Translations under genes and position numbers: made by a program | Shown here: piece after piece, positions 34,686 through 42,715 of the stretch | How the letters are laid out: every line of letters begins with the position of its first letter | How positions within the stretch are numbered: position 1 is the stretch's first letter | Notes under the pieces: model-generated | What the model was told of the DNA's origin: nothing | Seen by the model: only the letters and a program-made list of their open reading frames with translations | Database searches by the model: none | Assembly (NCBI RefSeq): GCF_013359815.1 | Contig: NZ_JABMCF010000028.1 | Coordinates: 1 to 64,000, forward strand | Reading direction: 5' to 3' | Source of the DNA: Curtobacterium flaccumfaciens | Lineage (GTDB): Bacteria > Actinomycetota > Actinomycetes > Actinomycetales > Microbacteriaceae | Length of the DNA: 64,000 nt

Positions 34686-35626
34686 TGCGTCCGACGCTCG
34701 CCGTCGGTCGCCGACTCGGCGGCCTGGTCATCGTGTTCCTCGGGGTGACCTTCCTCATCTACGCGATGACGTTCGCGCTGCCCGGCGACCCCATCAAGGC
34801 GCTCGGCGGCGAGCGCCCCCTCACCGACTCGGTCGTGCGGGCGCTGCGGGCCGAGTACCACCTGGACCAGCCGCTGTGGCTGCAGTACGTGCAGTACCTG
34901 GGCGGCCTGTTCCGGGGTGACTTCGGCACCGACTTCAACGGGCAGTCCGTCGGCGAGCAGATGGCCTCGCGGTGGCCGGTGACGATCACGCTGGCGCTCA
35001 GCGCGTGGGTGCTCGAGATCGTCCTCGGCATCGGGCTCGGCGTGGTCTCGGCGCTCAAGCGCGGCACCGTGCTCGACAAGACGGTGCTCGTCGGCACCAT
35101 CGTCGTCGGCGCGGTCCCCGTGTTCGTGCTCGGCGTGGCCCTGCAGCTGGTGTTCTCGGTGCGGCTGCACTGGTTCCCGGTCGCGGGCGTCACCGCGGGT
35201 TGGCCGACCGCGTACGTCCTGCCGGCGTTCGTGATCGCCCTGTTCGGCCTGGCCGCGGTGTCCCGGCTCACCCGGACGTCGATGATCGAGACGCTCGACG
35301 CCGACTACGTGCGGACGGCCCGCGCCAAGGGGCTCGCGCCGGGCCGGATCGTCGGTGTGCACGTCCTGCGGAACTCGCTCATCCCCACCGCCACCTACCT
35401 GGCGACCGACCTCGGGTACCTGATGGGCGGCACCGTCATCATCGAGGGCATCTTCAACCTGCCGGGCGTCGGGAACCTGCTGTTCCAGGGCATCCGCTCG
35501 CACGAGGGCGCCGTCGTCGTCGGCATCTCGACCGCCCTCATCCTGGTGTTCCTCGTCACGAGCGTGCTCGTCGACCTGCTGCACGCCGCCCTCGACCCGC
35601 GCGTCCGGACAGGAGCCTCCCGATGA
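34685..35626 (+). CDS. ABC transporter permease, DppB type
   Basis: 313 residues, six predicted membrane helices. MRPTLAVGRRLGGLVIVFLGVTFLIYAMTFALPGDP is the classical first helix of DppB/OppB proteins. The EAA loop appears as YVRTARAKGLAPGRIVGVHVLRNSLIP. It forms the channel with the DppC-type partner downstream (4-bp overlap, ATGA). Confidence 0.94.
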   Translation: MRPTLAVGRRLGGLVIVFLGVTFLIYAMTFALPGDPIKALGGERPLTDSVVRALRAEYHLDQPLWLQYVQYLGGLFRGDFGTDFNGQSVGEQMASRWPVTITLALSAWVLEIVLGIGLGVVSALKRGTVLDKTVLVGTIVVGAVPVFVLGVALQLVFSVRLHWFPVAGVTAGWPTAYVLPAFVIALFGLAAVSRLTRTSMIETLDADYVRTARAKGLAPGRIVGVHVLRNSLIPTATYLATDLGYLMGGTVIIEGIFNLPGVGNLLFQGIRSHEGAVVVGISTALILVFLVTSVLVDLLHAALDPRVRTGASR

Positions 35627-36513
35627 CCACCGAAGCCCTCGGTGCCACCGTCGACCCCGTCGTCGGGGTCCGGCGCCGCCCGTTGCTCGCCGCCGCACGG
35701 ACGCCGGGGTTCTGGGTGCCCGCGTCGGTGCTCGTGGTGGTCCTGCTCGTCGCGGCGTTCCCGCAGCTGTTCGCCGGGCTGTTCGGCCACGGCGACCCCC
35801 GGGTGTGCGACCTCGGCCGGAGCGGGGCGTCAGCGACCGCCGGGCACCCGTTCGGCTTCGACCTGCAGGGCTGCGACGTGTACGCGAACGTCATCTGGGG
35901 CACCCGGTCGTCGATCGCCGTCGCGGTGCTCACGACCCTGCTCGCCGGCATGGTCGCGGTCGTCGTCGGGACCGTCGCGGGCATGGTCGGCGGGTGGGTC
36001 GACGCCGTCCTCGCCCGGCTCACCGACGTGTTCCTCGGGTTCCCGTTCCTGCTCGGCGCCGTCGTGGTGCTGAACAGCGTGGGGGAGCGGTCGGTGCTCA
36101 CCGTGTCGCTCGTGCTCGCCCTGTTCGGGTGGCCGACGATGGCCCGGCTCGTGCGGTCGAGCGTCCGCAGCGTCCGGGGTGCCGAGTTCGTGCTCGCCGC
36201 CCGGACGATGGGGTTGTCGACGTGGCGGATCACCACCCGGTACGTGCTGCCGTCGTCGATCTCGCCGCTGCTCGTGCTGGCCACCATCACCGTCGGCGGG
36301 GTCATCGTGTCCGAGTCGTCGCTGACCTACCTCGGCATCGGGCTGGAGCGTCCGGCGATCTCGTGGGGGCTGCAGCTGTCCGCGGCGACGTCGCAGTTCC
36401 TCCGGGCCCCGCACATGCTCATCGCGCCGGCGGCGTTCCTCGCCGTGACCGTGCTCGCCGTCATCGCGCTCGGCGACACGCTGCGCGCCGCGCTCGACCC
36501 ACGTCGGCGCTGA
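35623..36513 (+). CDS. ABC transporter permease, DppC type
   Basis: 296 residues. A first helix (GFWVPASVLVVVLLVAAFPQLFAGLFG) precedes a periplasmic segment with two Cys, then five helices with the EAA loop FVLAARTMGLSTWRITTRYVLPSSISP. Second subunit of the peptide-uptake channel. Confidence 0.94.
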   Translation: MTTEALGATVDPVVGVRRRPLLAAARTPGFWVPASVLVVVLLVAAFPQLFAGLFGHGDPRVCDLGRSGASATAGHPFGFDLQGCDVYANVIWGTRSSIAVAVLTTLLAGMVAVVVGTVAGMVGGWVDAVLARLTDVFLGFPFLLGAVVVLNSVGERSVLTVSLVLALFGWPTMARLVRSSVRSVRGAEFVLAARTMGLSTWRITTRYVLPSSISPLLVLATITVGGVIVSESSLTYLGIGLERPAISWGLQLSAATSQFLRAPHMLIAPAAFLAVTVLAVIALGDTLRAALDPRRR

Positions 36514-36597
36514 ATGGCACGGCACACGCCGCGTCGCGGCGGGCACCGTCGCGACCGACGCGCCAGACTCGAACCACCGCCCTTCGAAAGGACCACC

Positions 36598-38007
36598 GTG
36601 ACCGACACCCTCTCCGCGTACCGGAAGACCCTGCCCTACATCCGTGAGTGGGTGTCGTACAAGGTGTGGCAGCTGCGGGTGCCCGGCGTGCAGGTCGCCG
36701 TCGGGTACGGCGGCGAGGTCCTGTTCGACGAGGCCTGGGGCTACGCGGACGTCGAGGCCGGGCGCCGCCTGACCACCACCGACCTGTTCCGCATCGCCTC
36801 GCACTCGAAGACCTTCACCGCGACGGCCCTGCTGCAGCTCGCCGAGCGCGGGTCGCTCCGGCTCGACGACACCGTCGGCACGTACGTCCCGGCACTGGTC
36901 GACGGCGGTTCCCCGCTCGCCGACGCCACCCTGCGCGAGCTCATGGAGATGGGCGCCGGCGTCATCCGCGACGGACACGACGGCGACTACTGGTCCCTGC
37001 TCCGTCCGTTCCCCGACGAGCAGGAACTCCTGGCGCTCGTGCTCGACCGCGGCCAGAAGGTGCCGACCGGCTCGTCGTTCAACTACTCGAACCTCGGCTA
37101 CTCCCTGCTCGGCCTGGTCATCGCCGCGGTGTCCGGCCAGTCGTACAACGACTTCGTGCGCGAGTCGATCACCGAACCCCTGGGCCTGCGGAACACCGGC
37201 CCCGACTGGGACCCCGCACGCGCGGACGACTTCGTGGTCGGGTACACCGGCTTCCACACCGCCCGGCACCGGCAGCGCATCGACCACGTCGACACCCGCG
37301 CGATGGCCGCCGCCACCGGCTTCCACGGCACCGCGTCCGACCTGGTCCGCTACTTCTCGCAGCACGTGATCGGGCAGGGCACCCTGCTCGACGACCACTC
37401 CAAGCGCCTCGCGCAGCGGAAGGCATGGAGCGCCACCGACGACCCCGCGGCCCGCGGCTACGGTGCCGGGTTCATCGTCGACCGGATCGGCGGACGCGAG
37501 ATCCGCGGCCACTCGGGCGGGTTCCCGGGCCACATCACCCAGTCGATGTTCGACCCGGCGTCCGGGCTCGTCGTGTCCGTGCTCACGAGTGCCGCCGCCG
37601 GACCCGCCACGGTCATCGCCACCGCGGTCATCGCCATGCTCGACGCCGCAGCCGACGCCGACGCCCCGGGGACCCCGGTACCCGACGACGTCGACACCGC
37701 CGCCTTCACCGGACGCTTCGCCAACCCGTGGGGCGTCACCGACGTCGCCCGGATCGGTGACCGGCTCGTCGAGGTCGACCCGTCCGGCCCCGAGCCGATG
37801 GACACCCCCACCCGGCTCGAGGTCGTCGACGCCGACACCCTGCGGATGACCCACGGCAGCCGCTTCGGCTCGGTCGACGAGGACATCACCTACACCCGCG
37901 ACGAGGACGGCACCGTGCGGGCGATCCGTGGCGGTGGCGGCATGTCGCAGGAGCCGTGGTCGATCCCGGACGAGCGACCCGAGGTGGCCGCCGGGCTGGC
38001 CTCGTGA
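36598..38007 (+). CDS. serine hydrolase, beta-lactamase/D-aminopeptidase family
   Basis: 469 residues from a GTG start after AAAGGA. The penicillin-binding-protein fold is shown by S68-H-S-K71 (SxxK) in FRIASHSKTFTATALLQ, YSN in FNYSNLGYSLLGLV and HSGG in RGHSGGFPGH. No signal peptide, so it acts in the cytosol on imported substrates; family members include D-amino-acid peptidases and esterases. With M14 and peptide ABC neighbours, hydrolysis of D-residue-containing or muropeptide-like substrates is plausible. A C-terminal beta domain follows residue ~360. Confidence 0.9.
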   Translation: MTDTLSAYRKTLPYIREWVSYKVWQLRVPGVQVAVGYGGEVLFDEAWGYADVEAGRRLTTTDLFRIASHSKTFTATALLQLAERGSLRLDDTVGTYVPALVDGGSPLADATLRELMEMGAGVIRDGHDGDYWSLLRPFPDEQELLALVLDRGQKVPTGSSFNYSNLGYSLLGLVIAAVSGQSYNDFVRESITEPLGLRNTGPDWDPARADDFVVGYTGFHTARHRQRIDHVDTRAMAAATGFHGTASDLVRYFSQHVIGQGTLLDDHSKRLAQRKAWSATDDPAARGYGAGFIVDRIGGREIRGHSGGFPGHITQSMFDPASGLVVSVLTSAAAGPATVIATAVIAMLDAAADADAPGTPVPDDVDTAAFTGRFANPWGVTDVARIGDRLVEVDPSGPEPMDTPTRLEVVDADTLRMTHGSRFGSVDEDITYTRDEDGTVRAIRGGGGMSQEPWSIPDERPEVAAGLAS

Positions 38008-38585
38008 CCGACGACCGGGGCACCGACGGCACCGACGGCGCCGGCACCGACGCCGACGACGACCGGCTGCTCGGACCGGAGCGCCAGGCGTTCGTCGAGG
38101 AGTTCGCCCTGATGCTCAACGACGGCGCGGGCATGCCCCTCACCGACGCCCGGGTGCTCGGCTACCTGATGATGACCCGCGCACCGCACTCGTCGTCGTC
38201 CGACCTGCAGGCAGCGCTCGGCGCCAGCTCGGGGTCGGTGTCGATGGCCACCCGACGGCTCGTCGACTCCGGGTTCGTGAAGCGCCACATCGTCCCCGGC
38301 GAGCGCAGTCACTACTTCCGCGCCGAGGCCGACGTCTGGGGCTCCTGGCTCGCCAGCGAACGGAAGTACCTCGACCGGCAGCGCGACATCATCGGCCGCG
38401 GGCTCGCCGTCGTCGAGGGTGCGGGCCGCACCGGCACGGGCGACGTGGACGCCGAGGTCCGCGAGCGTCTGCTCAACGGCCGCGACTACATGCAGTGGCT
38501 GCAGGGCTACCACCGCAAGATGCTCGAGGAGTGGGAGGCCTTCAAGGCCGCCCGCGACGACACTGACCCTCCGGAGACCCCATGA
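38004..38585 (+). CDS. MarR/GbsR-like transcriptional regulator
   Basis: 193 residues from a GTG overlapping the previous stop. The winged helix (ARVLGYLMMTRAPHSSSSDLQAALGASSGSVSMATRRLVDSGFVKRHIVPGERSHYFRAEAD) is GbsR-like, followed by a long helical C-terminus probably for dimerisation. Encoded inside the operon, it may be the local regulator. The N-terminal 20 residues are Asp/Gly/Thr repeats. Confidence 0.85.
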   Translation: MTDDRGTDGTDGAGTDADDDRLLGPERQAFVEEFALMLNDGAGMPLTDARVLGYLMMTRAPHSSSSDLQAALGASSGSVSMATRRLVDSGFVKRHIVPGERSHYFRAEADVWGSWLASERKYLDRQRDIIGRGLAVVEGAGRTGTGDVDAEVRERLLNGRDYMQWLQGYHRKMLEEWEAFKAARDDTDPPETP

Positions 38586-40243
38586 GCGGCACCACCGACG
38601 TCCTGACCGTCGAGCACCTCACCGTCACGTTCGACGTCGACGGCGAGGTCGTCCGCGCCGTCGACGACGCCTCGTTCACCGTCGCCCGGGGCGAGGTCGT
38701 CGCGGTCGTGGGGGAGTCCGGCTCCGGCAAGAGCATGACCGCGATGACCGCGATGGGCATCGCCCCCGACGGTGCGCACGCCTCGGGGAGCATCCGGCTC
38801 GGCGACCTCGAGGTCATCGGCACCGACGAGCGCACCCTCCGGTCGGTCCGGGGTCGCAGCGTGTCGATGATCTTCCAGGACCCGTCCGCGGCCCTGAACC
38901 CGGTGTTCACGATCGGGTTCCAGCTCGCCGAGGCCGTCCGACGCACCGACGGCCAGCACGACCGCTCCGCCGTCCGGGAACGCTCGCTCGAGCTGCTCCG
39001 CGCCGTGGAGGTCCCCGAACCCGAACGCCGCCTGGGCCAGTACCCGCACGAGCTCTCCGGCGGGCAGGCCCAGCGCGTGATGATCGCGATGGCGCTCGCC
39101 GCCGACCCGGACCTGCTCATCGCGGACGAGCCGACGACCGCCCTCGACGTCACCGTGCAGGCCGAGGTGCTCGACGTCCTCCGCGCGCTGCGCGAGCGCA
39201 CCGGCACCGCGATCCTGCTCATCACCCACGACATGGGCGTCGTCGCGGACCTCGCCGACCGCGTGGTCGTGATGCGCCGCGGCCGCGTCGTCGAGACCGG
39301 CACCGCCGAGGCGGTCTTCGCCGCACCGTCCGCCGACTACACGTGCGAACTCCTCGCTGCGGTCCCGCGCATGGGCACCGGGTCCGGTCTGGAGGCCCGG
39401 CTCGGCTCCGCCACGGCGCCCCCGGCCGCCGTCCTGGACGTCCGGCACCTCGTGGTCGAGTACGGCGGCGCCCTGCGCGGGCGCTTCCGTGCCGTCGACG
39501 ACGTGTCGTTCACCGTCGGCCGTGGCGAGATCGTCGGCCTGGTGGGGGAGTCCGGCAGCGGCAAGACCACCATCGGCCGGGCCGCGGTCGGCCTCGCGCC
39601 GATCACCTCGGGCTCGGTGGTCGTCGAGGGCACCGACGTCGCCGGCGCACGACGAGCCGCCCGACGGCAGATGCGCCAGCACGTCGGCGTGGTGTTCCAG
39701 AACCCGCTCCGGTCGCTCAACCCCCGGTACACCGTCGGGCAGACCGTCGCCGAGCCGCTCCGCCAGATCCTCCGGCTGCCGACGGCGCAGGTCGAGGAGC
39801 GTGTCGAACGGCTCCTCGCCGACGTCGGTCTCGACGGCGGGTACGCCGAGCGCTACCCGCACGAACTCTCCGGTGGCCAACGGCAACGCGTCGCGATCGC
39901 CCGCGCGGTGGCCCTCGACCCCGCCCTCCTGATCGCCGACGAGCCGACGAGCGCACTGGACGTGTCGGTGCAGGCCCGCGTGCTCGACGTGTTCCGCGAG
40001 CTGCAGGAGCGCCTCGGGTTCGCGTGCCTGTTCGTCACGCACGACCTCGCAGTCGTCGACACCCTGTGCGACCGGGTCGTCGTGCTGCACGGCGGCCGGG
40101 TCGCCGAACACGGCACCCGCGACGCCATCCTGCGCTCGCCCCAGGACCCGTACACACGACGGCTCATCCAGGCCGCCCCGGTGCCGGACCCCGCGGAGCA
40201 GGCACGCCGACGCTCCGAGCGCCTGGCCGCTCGCGCGGGCTGA
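38582..40243 (+). CDS. fused dual ATPase of peptide ABC transporter (DppD-DppF type)
   Basis: 553 residues with two complete cassettes in one chain. Cassette 1: Walker A GESGSGKS 44-51, signature LSGGQ 158-162, Walker B LLIADEP 178-184. Cassette 2: Walker A GESGSGKT 322-329, signature LSGGQ 429-433, Walker B LLIADEP. The ~25-residue linker (262-286) contains GLEARL (269-274), one of the dispersed repeats. It powers the DppBC-type permeases; last gene of the operon. ATG overlaps the regulator stop. Confidence 0.95.
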   Translation: MSGTTDVLTVEHLTVTFDVDGEVVRAVDDASFTVARGEVVAVVGESGSGKSMTAMTAMGIAPDGAHASGSIRLGDLEVIGTDERTLRSVRGRSVSMIFQDPSAALNPVFTIGFQLAEAVRRTDGQHDRSAVRERSLELLRAVEVPEPERRLGQYPHELSGGQAQRVMIAMALAADPDLLIADEPTTALDVTVQAEVLDVLRALRERTGTAILLITHDMGVVADLADRVVVMRRGRVVETGTAEAVFAAPSADYTCELLAAVPRMGTGSGLEARLGSATAPPAAVLDVRHLVVEYGGALRGRFRAVDDVSFTVGRGEIVGLVGESGSGKTTIGRAAVGLAPITSGSVVVEGTDVAGARRAARRQMRQHVGVVFQNPLRSLNPRYTVGQTVAEPLRQILRLPTAQVEERVERLLADVGLDGGYAERYPHELSGGQRQRVAIARAVALDPALLIADEPTSALDVSVQARVLDVFRELQERLGFACLFVTHDLAVVDTLCDRVVVLHGGRVAEHGTRDAILRSPQDPYTRRLIQAAPVPDPAEQARRRSERLAARAG

Positions 40244-40313
40244 GCCGGAGCCGGAGTGCGCGTCGACTCCCGCTGCTCCGCCCGGCGAGGGACGGACGTT
40301 CGTGTCCGCGCGA

Positions 40314-40361
40314 TGACGGTTCCGGTTCGCGCCGCCCGGGGATCGTGAACCAGAACCGTCA
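40314..40361. repeat. 48-nt TGACGGTTC element, copy 1
   Basis: Begins TGACGGTTCCGGTTCGC and ends GATCGTGAACCAGAACCGTCA; the outer arms are inverse with one G-T type mismatch. It lies 71 bp after the peptide operon and may be its terminator. Confidence 0.8.
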
Positions 40362-40456
40362 ACGAGGTGGGAACGCGTACCCATCCGCCCCGGCTCGCCG
40401 CCCGCCGACGACACGCCCGTCCGACGCCAGGTCGTCGTCCACACGACGCGGTCGAC

Positions 40457-40484
40457 TTGACTGCCGTTCGAACACACGTTCGAA
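40457..40484 (+). promoter_or_regulatory. LexA (SOS) box inside the promoter of the 109-aa gene
   Basis: 40467-40484 reads TTCGAACACACGTTCGAA, which contains TCGAAC-N4-GTTCGA, a perfect match to the actinobacterial LexA consensus with fully symmetrical arms. It lies just downstream of a TTGACT -35 box (40457-40462) and overlaps the presumed -10 region. The target GTG start is 8 bp downstream of the box. Confidence 0.85.
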
Positions 40485-40491
40485 TACCGTC

Positions 40492-40821
40492 GTGGGACGG
40501 CGTCGCGAGAACCGGTGGCAGCCCCCGGAACACCCGGAGGTCGAGCGTCCGCGCGCGTACTCCCTGTCGGAGGACGCCCGCGGCGGCGACGTCTGCCACG
40601 CCGTCACCCCGAAGCCGGTCTGGGCGTGGATCCAGTTCCCGACCTTCCACGTCCGGGTGAAGGCCTTCGCGAAGAGCTGGACCCGGGACGCCGTGCTGGT
40701 GGAGTGGGCGCAGTTCGGGCAGCAGGCCGAGGCATGGGTGTGGCGCTCCGCGGTGAAGCACCGCACGCTCCGTGCCGACCGGGACAGCGCGAACCGGAGT
40801 CCGCAGAACGCACTGCGTTGA
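40492..40821 (+). CDS. probable SOS-regulated hypothetical protein, 109 aa
   Basis: From GTG at 40492: VGRRRENRWQPPEHPEVERP, then SLSEDARGGDVCHAVTPKPVWAWIQFPTFHVRVKAFAKSW, then DAVLVEWAQFGQQAEAWVWRSAVKHR. It is basic, Trp-rich (eight Trp) and cytosolic, with no recognised domain. A perfect LexA box and TTGACT promoter lie directly upstream, so the gene should be switched on by DNA damage. Trp- and Arg-rich composition could suit nucleic-acid or polymerase binding, but no function is assigned. No Shine-Dalgarno; probably leaderless or nearly so. Confidence 0.82.
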   Translation: MGRRRENRWQPPEHPEVERPRAYSLSEDARGGDVCHAVTPKPVWAWIQFPTFHVRVKAFAKSWTRDAVLVEWAQFGQQAEAWVWRSAVKHRTLRADRDSANRSPQNALR

Positions 40822-40922
40822 CTTCCACCCGCACTCCGAGGATGGTTTAGCGAACGCGGGTTCAGCAAGTAACTCACTGATCGAGGCATTCGATCCGGAC
40901 CCGTGCTCACGAAGGAGGCACC

Positions 40923-41075
40923 ATGAAGAACGCAGCGGTGCCGTCCTGGGTCGCCCACGTGCTCACCCCGCCCGAGGTCATCAGCGCCTACGTCGAGCGT
41001 CGGATCAACGATCCGGCCCTCCTGTCGGGTGAGCAGTCGGAACCCACGTACGCAGATTTCCTGCGCGACGAGTAG
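40923..41075 (+). CDS. small protein, 50 aa
   Basis: Reads MKNAAVPSWVAHVLTPPEVI, then SAYVERRINDPALLSGEQSE and PTYADFLRDE. A perfect AAGGAGG ribosome-binding site (40914-40920) and a strong downstream hairpin support it as real despite its size. No transmembrane segment or known family. Possibly a small adaptor or regulatory protein. 101 bp downstream of the SOS gene, so possibly within its transcript. Confidence 0.7.
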   Translation: MKNAAVPSWVAHVLTPPEVISAYVERRINDPALLSGEQSEPTYADFLRDE

Positions 41076-41086
41076 ACGGTCTTCTC

Positions 41087-41136
41087 AGGAGGCCCGGATC
41101 ACGCACCGCCGTCGGCGGACGTGATCCGGGCCTCCT
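41087..41136. terminator. 17-bp-stem bidirectional terminator
   Basis: AGGAGGCCCGGATCACG (41087-41103) pairs perfectly with 41120-41136 around a 16-nt loop that itself contains CCGCCG/CGGCGG. It lies between the 50-aa gene and the convergent exporter gene. Confidence 0.8.
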
Positions 41137-41142
41137 CTTCGT

Positions 41143-42000
41143 TCACCCCACCGGTCCGCCGCGTCGGCGACGGGCCGACAACGTCACGCCGACGCTCGCG
41201 GCGGTGACGCACGCCAGGGCGACCGTCTCGAGCACCGACAGCCCCTCGGCCAGTACCAGCAGGCCGGCCAGGGCGGCGATCGCCGGACCGAGGCTCTGCA
41301 GCACGCCGAACACCCGTGTCGGCATCCGGCGGAGCGCGAGCATCTCGAGGGCGTACGGCAGCACGCTGGACAGCACGGCGACGGCGCCGAAGACGAGCAG
41401 GAGCGTCGGCTCGCGCACGACGCCGTCCACTGCGGACCGGAGCCCGAACGGCAACGACACGAGCATCGCGACCACCATCGACACGACGAGCCCGTCGACG
41501 CCGGGGATCGCGGCGCCGACGTGCCGGTTCATCACGATGTAGCCCGCCCAGCACGCGGCGGCGAGGACCGCCCAGACGACCCCGCCCACCTCGGTCACCG
41601 CGGTCGGGCCGACGCCGAGCAGCACGACCCCCGCGAGCGCCAGCACGGCCCACAGGGCATCGCGCCAGCGCCGGGTGTGCACGAGCGACAGGGCGAGCGG
41701 CCCGAGGAACTCGATCGTCACGGCGACACCGATCGGGATGCTCGCGAACGACAGGTAGATGAAGACGTTCATGCCGCCGAGCGCCAGGCCGAGGCCGACC
41801 GCACCGAGCCACTGCGCCCGCGTCCAGTGCCGGACGCGGGGACGGACCACCAGGGCGAGCACGACGGCGCCGATGACGAGCCGCAGCGTGGCGGCACCGA
41901 CCGCGCCGACGTCGTCGAAGTGGGTCTTCGCGATCGCGGCGCCGAGCTGGACGGACACCATCGCGGTGAGGGCCAGCAGGGGTGCGGGGACCCGGTTCAT
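41143..42000 (-). CDS. EamA/DMT-family exporter, RhtA-like
   Basis: 285 residues, ten hydrophobic helices in two EamA repeats. PLLALTAMVSVQLGAAIAKTHFDDVGAVGAATLRLVIGAVVLALV is the RhtA-type start, and IPIGVAVTIEFLGPLALSLVHTRRWRDALW is the conserved end of the first repeat. RhtA proteins export threonine, homoserine and related amino acids. The start MNRVPAP is chosen because upstream residues are Ser/Arg-rich and not family-like. Confidence 0.9.
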   Translation of the reverse strand: MNRVPAPLLALTAMVSVQLGAAIAKTHFDDVGAVGAATLRLVIGAVVLALVVRPRVRHWTRAQWLGAVGLGLALGGMNVFIYLSFASIPIGVAVTIEFLGPLALSLVHTRRWRDALWAVLALAGVVLLGVGPTAVTEVGGVVWAVLAAACWAGYIVMNRHVGAAIPGVDGLVVSMVVAMLVSLPFGLRSAVDGVVREPTLLLVFGAVAVLSSVLPYALEMLALRRMPTRVFGVLQSLGPAIAALAGLLVLAEGLSVLETVALACVTAASVGVTLSARRRRGGPVG

Positions 42001-42013
42001 CCTCGGGCTCGGC

Positions 42014-42676
42014 TCATCCGAGGTAGGCGAGGACGGCGAGGACGCGGCGGTGGTCCTCTCCGGTGTCCTCGAGCGCGAGCTTGCCGAAGATGCTCGACAC
42101 GTGCTTCTCGACGGCACCGGTACCGATCACCAGGGCGCGGGCGATCGCGGCGTTCGTGCGGCCCTCGGCCATCAGCCCGAGCACGTCACGCTCGCGCGGG
42201 GTCAAGGCTGCGAGCGGGTCGCGGCGGCGGCTCATCAGCTGCGTGACGACCTCGGGGTCGAGCACGGTGCCCCCGGCGGCGATGCGGCGGACGGCGTCGT
42301 CGATCTCCTCGAGCCGGGTGACGCGGTCCTTGAGCAGGTACCCGATACCGGTCGCACCGGCCGCGAGGACGTCCTCGGCGTAGGTGGCCTCGACGTACTG
42401 GGAGAGCAGGAGTACGCCCGTCCGTGGAGCGATCCGGCGGGTCTCGACGGCGGCGCGGACACCCTCGTCGGTGAAGGTCGGCGGCATCCGCACGTCCATC
42501 ACCACGACGTCGGGTGCACCCTCGGGCAGCGTCGCCAGGAAGGCCCGGGCGTCGGAGTACTGCCCGATGACGTCGATGCCGGCCTCGTCGAGCACGCGGG
42601 CCAGGCCCTCGCGCAGCAGGACGGCGTCGTCGACGACGACGGCCCGGATGCGTGCTGCATCCGGGCCGTCTGTCAT
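42014..42676 (-). CDS. response regulator, NarL/LuxR type
   Basis: 220 residues. Receiver domain with phospho-acceptor D61 (VVMDVRMPP) and acidic pocket D16-D17; C-terminal GerE helix-turn-helix LTPRERDVLGLMAEGRTNAAIARALVIGTGAVEKHVSSIFGKL. Partner of the histidine kinase 39 bp upstream. Target genes unknown; the adjacent exporter, 13 bp downstream, is one candidate. Confidence 0.95.
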   Translation of the reverse strand: MTDGPDAARIRAVVVDDAVLLREGLARVLDEAGIDVIGQYSDARAFLATLPEGAPDVVVMDVRMPPTFTDEGVRAAVETRRIAPRTGVLLLSQYVEATYAEDVLAAGATGIGYLLKDRVTRLEEIDDAVRRIAAGGTVLDPEVVTQLMSRRRDPLAALTPRERDVLGLMAEGRTNAAIARALVIGTGAVEKHVSSIFGKLALEDTGEDHRRVLAVLAYLG

Positions 42677-42715
42677 GCCGACCAGCCTAGTGGGAGCGCG
42701 GGCGCCCCCGTGGGG

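Noticed and set aside
40244..40456. Protein gene between the peptide operon and the SOS gene
   Set aside because: Frames here lack a ribosome-binding site and overlap the 48-nt repeat; nothing protein-like was seen.
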